Shown here piece after piece: positions 25,701-35,429 of a DNA stretch of 38,699 bases. The DNA is from UBA6263 sp049305865. GTDB lineage: Bacteria > Patescibacteriota > Gracilibacteria > Absconditabacterales > Absconditicoccaceae. Numbering within the stretch: position 1 is the first letter of the stretch; each line of letters opens with the position of its first letter. A program made the position numbers and the translations under genes. The notes beneath the pieces are model-generated. The model made no database searches. It saw nothing but the letters and a program-made list of their open reading frames with translations, and was not told the DNA's origin. The stretch is taken from assembly GCA_049305865.1 (NCBI GenBank), contig JBAQPP010000013.1:1-38699 (forward strand). Reading direction: 5' to 3'.

Positions 25701-28211
25701 TGAACTGATTGATTGAGTTCCAATGAAGCTCGAGTAAAAAGAAATTGAAAATATTGAATTATAAAAAAAGAAGGTGTACATTTTGAAGAGGTATTGGATT
25801 GTAAATATGATAGTATCCCAGATAATCAACCCCACGGTGCTGAAACGTACGGACTCCTGGAGAATGAATATATTGTATATCAAGATAAAAAATGGTGAGC
25901 TATAGGAAAAAATAAAGATGGCACTTGGTCCGAAATCATAGCGTGTGAATATGATATGATTTCTTGAACAGATATCTTTAACTGAGATGTCATTACGATA
26001 GTAAAAGATAAGAAATTCTGATTTATTAAAAGAGAAAATGAAAAATTTATAGAAATATTGCCATGTGAGTATGAAAAAATAGGTGAATTTTGAGTATTAT
26101 GATTATCACCAGATGAAGCTACAATAAAAAAGAATTGAAAATACTGAATTATAAAAATAGAAAAAGAAGATAAAATATTTACTGAAATCTTGCCATGTGA
26201 ATATGATAGTGAACCAGTATTTTGAGATAATATATTGCAAGATAATGAAGTGATTTTAACAGATGAATCACAATATTGCGTTATCAGAAAGCTTCCTAAA
26301 TTTTGAATGGAATGAAAATATAGTCAGGCTAAAGTAAAATTAAACTGAAAAGAATATATATGGAAGAAAAATGATGATAATGCTCGGGATGAAATAATAT
26401 ATGAAAAATATGAAGAAATTAAATTTAAAGAAACTTGATTACAAGTCAATGAAGCTCGAGTAAAGAGAGATAAAAAATGGTGAATTATAAGGGATAATAA
26501 GGATGGTACTTGGATGCCGATACTGCAATGTAAATATAATTCTGTTGAGTTAGGATTTTCAGAAAATACCAAGATAGTAAGTACATGAGATTATAGTTAT
26601 ACATATTGAATTATCCAAAAGAATGATAATGGAACTCGGACAGAAGTAGTAGCATGTGAATATCAAGAAATACAATGTTGAATTAAATGATTGTGATCTA
26701 GAGAAGTGATGGTTAAAGGCAAAATTTGATCCGGCAAATGAATAATTAAAATAGATATAGATGGAAAATTAAAGGAAATAGTACCTTGTAGTTATGATGG
26801 AATTATATTTTGAATAAATTGATTATGAATTAGAGAAGCAATAGTTTTTAATGTTTCATGAGAAAATTGAGTGAACAGAAATAAATATTGAGCTATAAAA
26901 ATAAGCGAAGATGATACTTTTGTGGAAATATTGCCCTGTGAGTACGATGAGATTAAGCAACTTTGAAATGATTGTGCTCTTGTTTTGAAAGATAAACGTA
27001 GTCTGGTTTTGCAAAAAAATGATGATGGAGTATGGACAAGATTTTTTTCTAATAGCTATGACGAAATATTACAATTTGCAACGGGTGGTCTATGAGCGAA
27101 TGAGGCTGTGGTACGTGATGATAAACAACTCGCAATTATCAGAAGAAATAAAAATGGTGTAGATAAAAAAATAATATCAGATTATATTATGAAAGATTTT
27201 TGAATGTATTGATTGCAAGATGCTGAGGCTAGGGCCAAGAAGAAATGACAGGGGATGTGAATCATCAAAAGGAATAAAAAAGGAGAAATCAAAGAATTGT
27301 TGCCATGTATCTATGATGCTATTGGTGAATTTTGAGATAGCGGACGATGATTACAAGATAATGAGGTTATCGTCATGAAAGATTGAAAATGTGGTATTGT
27401 AAAAAGAGCGGGTGATTGATATCAAGAAGTTTTAGCTTGCCAATATTATTCTCTATGAATGTTTGGTGAAAACTGATTGACTGCTGATGAACTTTGGGCA
27501 CAAGAGCATCAAGATGGGAATTATACTATTATCATAAGGACTGAGAATGGATATAAAGAAACATGATTTTATTCCTATACCATGAGGTCGTTTGATTTTT
27601 GAAAATATTGATTATTGCCAAATGAATCTTTTTTGTCTTTTTCTGAGGGTGAATGAAATGGAATAGTAAGAAAAAATATTGATGGTACTTATGATACTTT
27701 GCTTTATGATGACTATGCTTTTGACTTATCTTGAAATAGAGAATGATTGTTGCCAAATGAATATAGGGCAACTAATGTATATGGTGGTGAAATTATACTA
27801 AGAAGAAAAACTGATGGTTTATGGGAAGAGGCTAGTTTTTCTTATTATGAAATATTTCCTTTGTGAGAAAATGACTGTAATGATAATGAGGCTATTGTAA
27901 GAGACTGAGAAAGTTATTGAATCATCAAAAGAAATACTGATTGAAAGCGAGAAGAAATTGTATCATCATCACAATATTATTTTGATGAGAACTTTCAGAT
28001 CGACGGATATGATTTTCCTTTTGTATTTTTCCCTGATTTATTGGATTGAAAACGTCTTGTTTTGGCTGTACAAGAATATGCAGAAAAAGTCATCTTACTA
28101 GAAGATGAACATTGAAAATTTGTAGATGTTTGAAATACGGTGCAATGGCTTAGAGATAATCCTAATTTTAAAGATTTTTTTTCTGATAATTTAACTTACC
28201 TTCCCTTCTAA
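22764..28211 (+). CDS. Giant WG-repeat protein with PcfJ-like segment (1815 aa)
   Basis: A single TGA = Gly frame spans 1815 codons. The N-terminal 560 residues are helical with no known motif. Near residues 595-645 comes a PcfJ-like core: GSMGSHCVADFIDSI, HGSLRVFSLRL, WTIGYEPG and INQVKGYTNQ, corresponding to the HCV / SLR / T-x-E / Q-x-x-GxxN pattern of PcfJ-domain proteins of conjugative and phage elements. From about residue 800 to 1740 there are some 20 WG-type repeats of the form KYGIIKKE ... EILPCEYDEI, spaced 40-60 residues. There is no signal peptide or membrane helix, so it is cytosolic unless exported by other means. WG repeats are thought to form beta-propeller-like surfaces. The gene has many TGA codons, so it is native or long resident. 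Function unknown. Confidence 0.85.
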
Positions 28212-28288
28212 ATAATTTATTTTTTCCAAGCTTTGTTCGTACTTCTACTTTCTCAAGTGATCTAGCATCACTTTCTCATCTAATCTGT

Positions 28289-28294
28289 TATAAT
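28289..28294 (+). promoter_or_regulatory. Extended -10 promoter element
   Basis: TGTTATAAT (TG one base before TATAAT) lies about seven bases before the inferred start of the RNA at 28301; no good -35 is present. Confidence 0.4.
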
Positions 28295-28300
28295 TGACAG

Positions 28301-28472
28301 CAAAATCGGCGGTTGGGTTATCTTTTGAGCTAATAAATACTTAAAATTTAATAACTAGGGCATAGCTTCTACAAATTTTTTATATATTAATTGTGCTAGG
28401 TTGGTTCATATTTTTTTAGGCTTAGTGCGCCATTGAAATTTATAAATCGTAACTTTGGTTATGATTTTTTTT
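28301..28472 (+). ncRNA. Candidate structured ncRNA, about 170 nt
   Basis: Between an extended -10 and a terminator there is no coding frame. The ends can pair: AATCGGCG near the start (28305-28313) with CGCCATT (28430-28437), a closing stem like that of 6S-type RNAs. Inside, CTAGGGCATA (about 28357) can pair with TGTGCTAG (about 28395). No family could be assigned, and conserved RNase P, SRP and tmRNA motifs are absent. Confidence 0.45.
28445..28472 (+). terminator. Intrinsic terminator of the candidate ncRNA
   Basis: ATCGTAAC pairs with GTTATGAT (one G-T) around TTTG and is followed by eight T. Confidence 0.8.
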
Positions 28473-28526
28473 AAATAAAAAAATTAAAGTATTATATTTT
28501 TTATTTTTAAAATTATAATATAATTG

Positions 28527-28676
28527 TTAATTAATTCTTTTCCCATTTATTATCCTGATAAGAAACAGGATAATTGCTATTACAAGCAGTACATGTATAA
28601 AACCACCGATAGTATAAGACGATACTAATCAAAGTATCCAAAGAATAATAAGAATAATCGCAATAGTTTCTAACAT
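28527..28676 (-). CDS. Lmo0937-family small membrane protein
   Basis: The 49-aa protein MLETIAIILIILWILGLVSS continues into YTIGGFIHVLLVIAIILFLI and ends RIINGKRIN. Two helices joined by S-YTxGGxIHxLLVIA is the signature of the Lmo0937/DUF5670 family, tiny double-span inner-membrane proteins of unknown function found in many bacteria. One glycine (ILG) is TGA. The start is ATG; no ribosome-binding site is visible. Confidence 0.85.
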
Positions 28677-28714
28677 GTTAATCAAAGGTAAGAAAATAAA
28701 TTATTGTATTTGAA

Positions 28715-29280
28715 CTATTTTAATATGTTAAATGTATAAACGATCTTATTAAGGTTATTTTCTATATCTTTGACTATATCTAAATCTTTACATTCTTGTT
28801 CAAATTTAGTGCCACAATATTCACCACAATTACCATCCCCACAACTGCTATGAGATCTTACTTCGGAATTTAAAACATAATAATTATCGATTCATTCTAT
28901 GATATAACAATATGTAGAATATAAAGAACCAGATCAGATATCGGATCATTGATATAATAAATATTTTATACCATTATTGGTTTCTCACTGTTTTTTTTCA
29001 AAGGAATAACTGATATCTTTGAGTCTAGGACAACCAATTTCTATAGGATTTTGATTTTTGGAAACAATCGTAACTAGTATAGGCCAAGTTGTAGGCGCCT
29101 AGATGTTACCGCTGAATATTTTGGGATATTTAAATTCAAAACCAGAATTTGTGTTATTATAAACTTGTTGGTCCGTATGTACGTCTTTCTTGACTATAAT
29201 TATATTGTTTTTTATGAGAAAATATCTATACGACTATAATTACGATACTAGCCAATATCATTTGGAATGTCCTTTTTATG
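28715..29280 (-). pseudogene. Decayed secreted or membrane-anchored protein gene
   Basis: The downstream half is an open frame of about 125 codons that includes YSFEKKQGETNNGIKYLL, YSTYCYIIEG and SSCGDGNCGEYCGTKFEQEC, a Cys-rich stretch, and ends TFNILK with TAG. Upstream the same frame reads NSGFEFKYPKIFSGNI and then hits TAG at 29099-29101; further upstream the expected membrane anchor (MILASIVIIVV) is in another frame with more stops. The GFEFKYPK segment is typical of CPR lipoproteins or anchored proteins. A stop plus frameshifts indicate a pseudogene, unless sequencing errors are present. Confidence 0.6.
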
Positions 29281-29458
29281 AATAATTTTCTTATTAAATA
29301 TTTTTAAAAAATTAAACATGTTTTTTATATTGTGCCCTTTTATAAGACAAAAGCTAGTCATTATTGCATATGTAAAACTTTAGAATATGTATGATTGACT
29401 TATCTAATAATATGTATATAACAAACCGATTAATAATTACATTTATATTGTATAAGTT

Positions 29459-30751
29459 ATGAGCGATAAAAAAATTAATACAAGTAAAAGAGAATGAGAG
29501 CAGGCTACAGACAAGCATTATATTTCTCGCATAGCAGGCAAAATTAAGACTCTTTTTTTAAATAGTTCTACTTCAGTTGAAAGACTCAAGGAAATATATC
29601 AATCACTAACATATCAAAATTTACAATCATGAAGCTGACCATATCAAGATTATTATTTTTCTGGTAAAAATAAAATTATTGATAGTGAATGATTTGAAAA
29701 ATGAGATTTGGATATGTTTAAGAATATAAATCTTTTAGAAGATATATTAACAAGGGATGCGACTATAAATTTTGAATGAAATCCTAAAATAAGATATCAG
29801 GTACACAAATTAGCACAATCACTTATTAAAAATAAAACTTTTACGCAAGAGTCTCCTATTATAGATCCTAATTCTAAAAAAAATATTAATGCTGCTTTTG
29901 TTGAAGCTGAAGCAACAAATCGTAAAATATTTTTTATTGCCAACCATGCTTCTCATTTTGACACTCCTATACTTAGTTATACATTGGATCAGGTTCTTAA
30001 AAATATTCATCAAGAACATCCAGAAATACCAGTAAAAAAAATCAGATTTGTATGTGGTGCATATATGTATTATAACAAAGGAGTTAGAAATTTTACTGCC
30101 TGATTTGATACTACATTAGTTTTTGGACCAAAAGATTTGCAAGAAATAAAAACGTATCTTGAAGAAAATAGTAGAAAGGATCTTATTATAAAATTTAATA
30201 GAGAAGCAATAAAAAAAACACAAGAAAATGCCCAGACAGAAACGACAATATTATTTCCTTATGCATGAAGAGCAGAAAATAAAAATGGATGTAAAGATGA
30301 ATTACCTAAGGGTATTTCGCAATATCTTGAAAATGCTGATTGTATATATGTCCCTATATGATGCGTATGAAGTGATAGTATTTTTCCTACCTGAAATCTA
30401 TATGAAATCAGTCAAAATGTCGATATTTTTAAACATATTAAAAATATAATCAAATATATTAAATTTTCACAGCTCATTAAATTGCTTAATCCCAATGCAG
30501 ATCAAAAACAGCTTGTTAAGATTATTAAAAAGGCAGAACCAATAGATATTGTTATTTGGCTGCTTGATAATCTAGATATTTTTAAATTATTCCAATTCCT
30601 GGAGAAATATAAATTTAAATTTTTTAAACCAGGTAATATCCATATGACTATATGAGAGTATTTTGTATGATGACAAAAAACTTTGGAAGAAATAAATCAT
30701 ATAATGCACAAAGTAGCTGATGATGCGATGATTAGAAATGATATATCTTAG
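29459..30751 (+). CDS. PlsB/PlsC-like acyltransferase
   Basis: The 430-aa protein shows the LPLAT fold motifs: block I FFIANHASHFDTPIL (NHxSxxD), block II RFVCGAYMYYNKGVRNFT, block III ILFPYAGRAENKNG (the usual FPEGTRS position) and block IV CIYVPIGCVGSD. Block III has YAGR in place of EGTR, a non-standard acidic-residue loss. These enzymes transfer acyl chains to glycerol-3-phosphate or lyso-phosphatidate at the membrane. The first 150 residues and the last 130 are unusual, and there is no membrane helix. Function is inferred only from the motifs. It ends in TAG. Confidence 0.75.
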
Positions 30752-30853
30752 AAATTTATATAATTTTGTAATCGGTATATCGAAATACTAATGGAAATTA
30801 CTTAAGTTTTTTTTATACTTCAACAAAGAAAATTTTAAATTAATAGATTAATT

Positions 30854-31861
30854 ATGGAAATAGTTATTGATCAAAATAATGCTGATCAGAGATTCGATAG
30901 ATTTATGAGAAAATATTGTAAGACTTATCCTGAGGTGAAACTTAGTGATATATATTCTTGGATAAGAAAAGGAGAAATAAAACTTAATGGCAAAAAGGTA
31001 AAAGAAGAATATAGAGTCAAAGTATGAGATAAAATAGTTTTTATGGAAGATCATCTGTGAAAAAAAGATCTTAGAGCGTTGATGTCACCTAAAGATAAAA
31101 AGTTAAAAAAATTAGAAATAGATGATATAAAAAAAATGATAATCCATGAAGATAAGAATCGAATAGTTTTTGATAAACCTGCTTGAATAATATTACATCC
31201 TAGTGATAAACATCGAAATGATTTGTGTATGAACGATTATCTAGAAAAATATGTAGAAATGACCATATGATCTACACTAAAGTGAGAATGAAGCATTGAA
31301 ACTTTTAAACCATCATTTGGATATAGATTAGATAAAGATACATCATGAGTATTGATTGCTGCTAAAAATTATTCTGCACTCCAATATATAAATGAAATCA
31401 TAAGAGATAGGCAGATTGAAAAAAAATATTTAACTATTGTTGTGGGTGATTTTCCAGAATATATGATAATAGATAAATCATTGGAAAAGGTTTATGATAA
31501 AAAATTTGATAGATCTCATATGGTTGTTGATAAATCTTGATTAACTGCTAAAACCGAATGTCGGAATAAAAAAACAATTTATCATCCAGAATTATGATTG
31601 CTTTCATTATTAGAGGTAAAAATAGATACATGAAGAATGCACCAGATTAGAATACATCTGTCTAGTGAATGATACCCAATACTGTGAGATATAATATATG
31701 GTAATCCAGCTATAAATAGAAAACTTTATAAAAATATAAATATTAATAGGCAGCTTCTACATTGTCGAAAATATAGTTTTGTAAATATATGAGAAAATAA
31801 GAGGAAGGAATTTACTGCCGGTATCCCGATAGATTTTGAAAAAATCATTGAATTGAAATAA
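30854..31861 (+). CDS. RluA-family pseudouridine synthase
   Basis: The 335-aa protein begins with an S4 RNA-binding domain (RFDRFMRKY, IYSWIRKGEIKLNGKKVKEEYRVKVGD). The catalytic part has IVFDKPAGIILHPSD, GYRLDKDTSGVLIAAK (catalytic Asp in RLDKDTSG), EKKYLTIVVGD, LLEVKIDTGRMHQIRIHLSS and GYPILGD. This is the RluC/RluD subtype that modifies uridines in 23S rRNA. TGA glycines occur in the PAG, TSG and TGR motifs. Length is normal for the family. Confidence 0.93.
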
Positions 31862-31956
31862 GAAATATTTACAATTTATTATTGTTATACTGATTGATTT
31901 AGTATAAATACTGAAAAAATCGGTAAAAGCGTATTTTATTATCTAAAAATTAAATT

Positions 31957-32331
31957 ATGTGAAAGGTTATTTGGACTACAATTTTTTGGGCTTTGATTCT
32001 TGTAATAGCTTGATTCTATCTAAAATTTATGGATCAGGAAGTTGGACAAATGGTTTCTAATCGAATTATGACTACAGAAACAACTATCGATACTAATACA
32101 ACTTCAGGGGATGTATTGAGTGGCGATTTAGATCCTATGCAAGCTATACTTAGTTGAGTGACAGCAATGCAACAACAATTAGTAGAAGGTTTATCTGGTT
32201 TAAATTTAAAATTGGATGAAACAAAAACATTGATAGAAGATGGTGCAAAATGAAAAACTGTATCTACTGTTACAATAAAACCAGAAGTTAAATTACCAGT
32301 AGAAACATTAGATTGAACATGAGTAAATTAA
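31957..32331 (+). CDS. Membrane-anchored hypothetical protein, 124 aa
   Basis: An N-terminal signal-anchor (GKVIWTTIFWALILVIAGFY) is followed by a Thr/Ser-rich linker, a helix with ITAMQQQLVEGLSGLNLKLDET and a proline-containing C-terminus. The start resembles that of the next gene (WTTIFWALI/LKFMDQEVGQMVSN versus WTTVFWLAIV/LRWFDDGLAQNVSN), so the two are paralogous at their anchors. It lies 21 bases upstream of that gene, likely one operon. Function unknown. Confidence 0.65.
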
Positions 32332-32352
32332 TTTAACCTTTAAAATACAAAG

Positions 32353-33015
32353 ATGAAAAAAATTTTTTGGACTACTGTGTTTTGGTTAGCTATTGTTTTG
32401 ATATTCCGAGGATATCTGAGATGGTTTGATGATGGATTGGCACAAAATGTTTCTAATCTGATATGAGTAGATATGACTTATGATAATCAGTGAAATAATG
32501 CTAATTCGCAAGAATTATTGGATCAGATAAAGTCTATGCAAACTCAGTTGGATAATATTTCTCAATCTTTGGTACAAAATGGATGAAATCAAAATAACTT
32601 ACAAGTGATGTGAGCGCAGACAATAAAATTATTTTATTTTAATCAGACTGAAGATAATAAGTTACCTACAGCACAACAGTTGAATTCGTCTTCTGTATTG
32701 CCTGTAGAACGTATAATATCTTGATCAAAAAATGTTATAGAAGATACCATAAATGCTCTACTAGAATGAGGTCTTACTAGTGAAGAGAGAGCAAAATGAT
32801 TTATCACAGAATTTCCTAATCAAGACTTTCGTCTTATATCGTCCAATCTAACTTCTGATTGAACGTTGGAACTTATATTTAATGAGGTACCATGATTTAC
32901 GTCTTGATGATCTGCTCGCGTATTTATACTTAGATCTGCAATAGAAAAAACTGCTAAACAATTTGCTAATGTAAAGTATATAAAAATATTACCAGAAACT
33001 TTGTTTCAACCATAA
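32353..33015 (+). CDS. Membrane-anchored GerMN-domain protein
   Basis: The 220-aa protein has an N-terminal anchor (residues 4-20), a coiled-coil-like stretch (QELLDQIKSMQTQLDNISQSL) and a GerMN domain from about residue 88: IKLFYFN, LPVERIISGSKNVIEDTINALLEG, TSEERAKGFITEFP, LELIFNEVPGF and a final RSAIEKTAKQFANVKYIKIL. GerMN domains bind unknown ligands, often near cell-wall amidases or in spore germination proteins; spores are not expected here. It shares its anchor with the preceding gene and ends just before a strong terminator. Confidence 0.8.
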
Positions 33016-33044
33016 ATAATTTTTAAGAAAAAAAATATAAAATT

Positions 33045-33071
33045 CTGCTCATTTCGGTGGGCAGTTTTTTT
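33045..33071 (+). terminator. Intrinsic terminator of the GerMN operon
   Basis: CTGCTCA (33045-33051) pairs with TGGGCAG (33058-33064, one T-G) around TTTCGG and is followed by seven T. Confidence 0.85.
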
Positions 33072-33088
33072 AAAAAAAAGTTATTAAT

Positions 33089-33841
33089 TTATTTTTGTAT
33101 ATGATTTTTCCAATAATCTATCCATAGTATAGAATCTAGATGTAGCGCTGGAATATTATGCTTTTTAGATAAGTCTTCAAAATATTTGCCTATTAGCTTT
33201 TTGTCTGCGATATTATTTAATAATTTTTTTCCTGTATTTATTTCGTAAATTTTTTTGAGTCTGGAGTCTATTGGAATTTTAATTTGATGAGGATAGTAAA
33301 CTATTTTTTCAAATATTATTCTTGATCAATATCAAAACATTTTAACTGTGAATGTTAAAGTTTTGGAATCTGCTGGTCTATCCATTATCTGAGATATTTT
33401 GCTTAATAATCAATTCATATTTTGATAGTAATTTAAGAAAAATTTATCATCATCCCAATCTAATTCTTCTAAAAATTTATTGAATCTAACTAATCTAGAT
33501 TTTTTTATATTATAGATTCTTTTGTTGTATTTGGAAGTTGTTAAAAATTCATATCGTCGATCGATATTATTATTATTTAATAATGTTTTGGATATCATTT
33601 CTCGATCTTGAACTATTTTTTGTGAAAATTCTTCTCGCCGATTTTCTCATGATCATGCTATCTGATATGAAACAAGTCAGTTTTGTAATATTAAGAATAA
33701 AAATAAATTCTGATCTGTTATTTTGTTTGTAGATTTTTCAGAAATATTTTTCCAAGCATTTTGTAACGACAAAAACTGTAGGTCTTGTGACTCAAGATAG
33801 ATAATATCTTTTAATGAAAATTTTGAAATATATTTATCCAA
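33089..33841 (-). CDS. AGOG-type 8-oxoguanine DNA glycosylase/lyase
   Basis: The 250-aa product matches archaeal GO glycosylase (AGOG): SKTLTFTVKMFGYGSRIIF, IPIDSRLKKIYE and the C-terminal NIPALHLDSILWIDYW (family KTxxFxxKMxxYxxR ... IPxDxRxxxxT ... IPPLHxDSxLW). The Lys of SKTLTF and the Asp of PIDSR are 32 residues apart, equal to the catalytic Lys140-Asp172 pair described for the Pyrobaculum enzyme. It excises 8-oxoguanine by a helix-hairpin-helix glycosylase mechanism. No ATG precedes the conserved part: a TAA stands five codons before, so TTG at 33841 is the likely start. AGOG is mostly archaeal, so its occurrence in this lineage is notable. Confidence 0.78.
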
Positions 33842-33866
33842 ACAAAAAAATTAGGGGATTAAAATA

Positions 33867-34415
33867 TTATTTTCCATGCTCGTCATCAAACCTCTTTGCT
33901 GCAGTGATTACTTCTTCCTGAGCTTCAAGTACGCTGCCAAATCAATGTACTTCTACTAGATCATATTTTTCATGTTCTAGTAATTTGATTTCTTTAAAAA
34001 AAGATAACATTTCTTTTTTCATGTGTTGTCATAGATCGTCTATATGATGGATTTCATCTCGTCTAGGATCTATTTTATTTACTGGAACAGCAATAATTTT
34101 TGGATCTTCTCAAGCATTATCGGTTGTGTAAAGTATTCCAATAGGTCTTGCTTGAACTAAGCATCATGGAAAGGTAGGATTGGTAACTAATAAAAATACA
34201 TCACAAGGATCTCAATCTTTTGAAAGAGTTTGTGGTATAAATCAATAATCGCATGGATAATACATACTATGATGTATTACACGATCAAGTTTGAAACATC
34301 AACGATCTTCATCATATTCGTATTTGTTATTTGATCATTTGGGGATGTCGACTATTACGTTGATAGTTCCTATCTTTTTGTCTACAAATGGTTCAATATC
34401 TTTTCATAAATGCAT
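33867..34415 (-). CDS. ppa: Inorganic pyrophosphatase
   Basis: The 182-aa family I enzyme shows INVIVDIPKGSNNKYEYDED (E-IPKGSxxKYExD), RVIHHSMYYPCDYGFIPQTLSKDGDPCDVFLL (D-x-D-P-x-D, metal ligands) and VPVNKIDPRRDEI. Acidic ligands of the active site are all present. It hydrolyses PPi to 2 Pi, pulling biosynthesis forward, and with ppdK in the same window suggests that PPi metabolism is active. The start is the ATG at 34413-34415. Confidence 0.96.
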
Positions 34416-34510
34416 AAATATACAATATTAAAATAAAAATTGCTTGGAATCTATATATATGCTATGTATAAAATCAAGTATAATAAAGCTATATCTGTTT
34501 TTATTACTAC

Positions 34511-34540
34511 TTGACATTGTTGCTTAAATTTATATATAAT
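34511..34540 (+). promoter_or_regulatory. Strong promoter of the 86-aa gene
   Basis: TTGACA (34511-34516) and TATAAT (34535-34540), both perfect consensus, with an 18-base spacer, 27 bases ahead of the start codon. Confidence 0.8.
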
Positions 34541-34566
34541 AAATTCTAAAAACAAATCTCCAAATT

Positions 34567-34827
34567 ATGTATTTAAAATTTAACCTCAAAAAAGATCATG
34601 CGTCTGTTGCTATAATTACAGTAAACATAGACGAAGAAACTGGTAAGATGAGGTCTTTTCAAGCTAGTAACTCAAATGTAGAGTCACAGTTGAGAAAGGA
34701 TGAAAATCTCAATGGTTTGCGTGATTTAGTCCAATGCATTGTAAATGGCACAATGTGTTCGGATCGATTAGAGATTAAGGGACATCACCGTTCTGATCTT
34801 TATGAACTGGAACAAATGCCATCTTAA
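34567..34827 (+). CDS. Hypothetical small protein, 86 aa
   Basis: The protein begins MYLKFNLKKDHASVAIITVN, has a charged middle (DEETGKMRSFQASNSNVESQLRKD) and ends YELEQMPS. Four glycines are all GGN, no TGA. It is a single-gene unit with a consensus promoter and a strong terminator, so probably highly expressed. No family recognised. Confidence 0.7.
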   Translation: MYLKFNLKKDHASVAIITVNIDEETGKMRSFQASNSNVESQLRKDENLNGLRDLVQCIVNGTMCSDRLEIKGHHRSDLYELEQMPS

Positions 34828-34843
34828 TGTTTCCCTTTTAAAC

Positions 34844-34876
34844 AGCTGGTGGATTTTTATCTGCCAGCTTTTTTTT
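34844..34876 (+). terminator. Intrinsic terminator of the 86-aa gene
   Basis: AGCTGGTGGAT pairs with ATCTGCCAGCT around TTTT and is followed by eight T. Confidence 0.88.
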
Positions 34877-35045
34877 ATTTACATGAATCTGTGGGCATAG
34901 GCGAAGATGGATTTCAATGCATGATCCGTTGTCAATCTTTGCACAATCGAGTATCTTCTGGTCCTCATCGAAGTCGTCTCATGCTTATAATAAATAAAGC
35001 TATTGCTAATATAATTATAATTAGTCCAAGAAGAGGTTTATTCAT
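34875..35045 (-). CDS. Small membrane protein with GPEDTxxC-type tail, 56 aa
   Basis: MNKPLLGLIIIILAIALFII gives one membrane helix, followed by a short tail GGPEDTRLCKDGQRIMHGNPS ending MPTDSC. The GPEDT...C..G....HGNP....P...C tail with two Cys recurs in small CPR and gram-negative membrane-anchored proteins and may form a disulfide outside the membrane. TGA glycines are used in GGPEDT, DGQ and HGNP. Function unknown. Confidence 0.7.
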
Positions 35046-35082
35046 TTGACTTAATTATTTAAATAAAAACTAATATTAGTTT

Positions 35083-35373
35083 ATGTTTTTTGTTTGTTTT
35101 TGGAAGTAAAAATCCTTTTTATAAAAATTTCCTTGAAGAATAGTCTCTTATGGAAATATAAAAAATATGCTATTTTTTTTGTACTTAAGAGCATTTATCC
35201 TTGGGGACGAAGGGCTGCAAAAAATATGCTATTTTTTTTGACAAATAGAAAATTATGGTTATTATATAAATACAAAAGATTTTCAAAGAAATCTTTTTGC
35301 AAAAAGAATTTAATTTTTTCTAGACTAAATTATTACTTTCTTTGGGTTGAGCTTTTTAAGCTCAACTTTTTTT
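35083..35373 (+). ncRNA. Candidate ncRNA with two copies of a hairpin repeat
   Basis: The stretch ends in a perfect terminator (35346-35373). A candidate promoter TTGACT (35046-35051) / TAATAT (35071-35076) precedes it. Two identical 22-base copies (AAAAAATATGCTATTTTTTTTG) at 35160-35181 and 35219-35240 can each form a hairpin. Between them CCTTGGGGACGAAGG is a small stem-loop. The open frame across the region runs into the terminator, so it is probably not coding. No RNA family recognised. Confidence 0.4.
35346..35373 (+). terminator. Intrinsic terminator of the candidate ncRNA
   Basis: GTTGAGCTT (35346-35354) pairs perfectly with AAGCTCAAC (35358-35366) and is followed by seven T. Confidence 0.9.
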
Positions 35374-35379
35374 GTTTAT

Positions 35380-35413
35380 AAAAAAAAACATACCGTGAAA
35401 AACAGCGGTACAT
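35380..35413 (-). terminator. Intrinsic terminator of the 140-aa gene
   Basis: On the minus strand ATGTACCG pairs with CGGTATGT (one mismatch) around CTGTTTTTCA and is followed by eight T. Confidence 0.75.
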
Positions 35414-35429
35414 TTTGAATTCTCTGTGA

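Noticed and set aside
35094..35381. 95-aa plus-strand frame
   Set aside because: It runs through the perfect terminator and contains repeated AT-rich hairpins, so an RNA is more likely.
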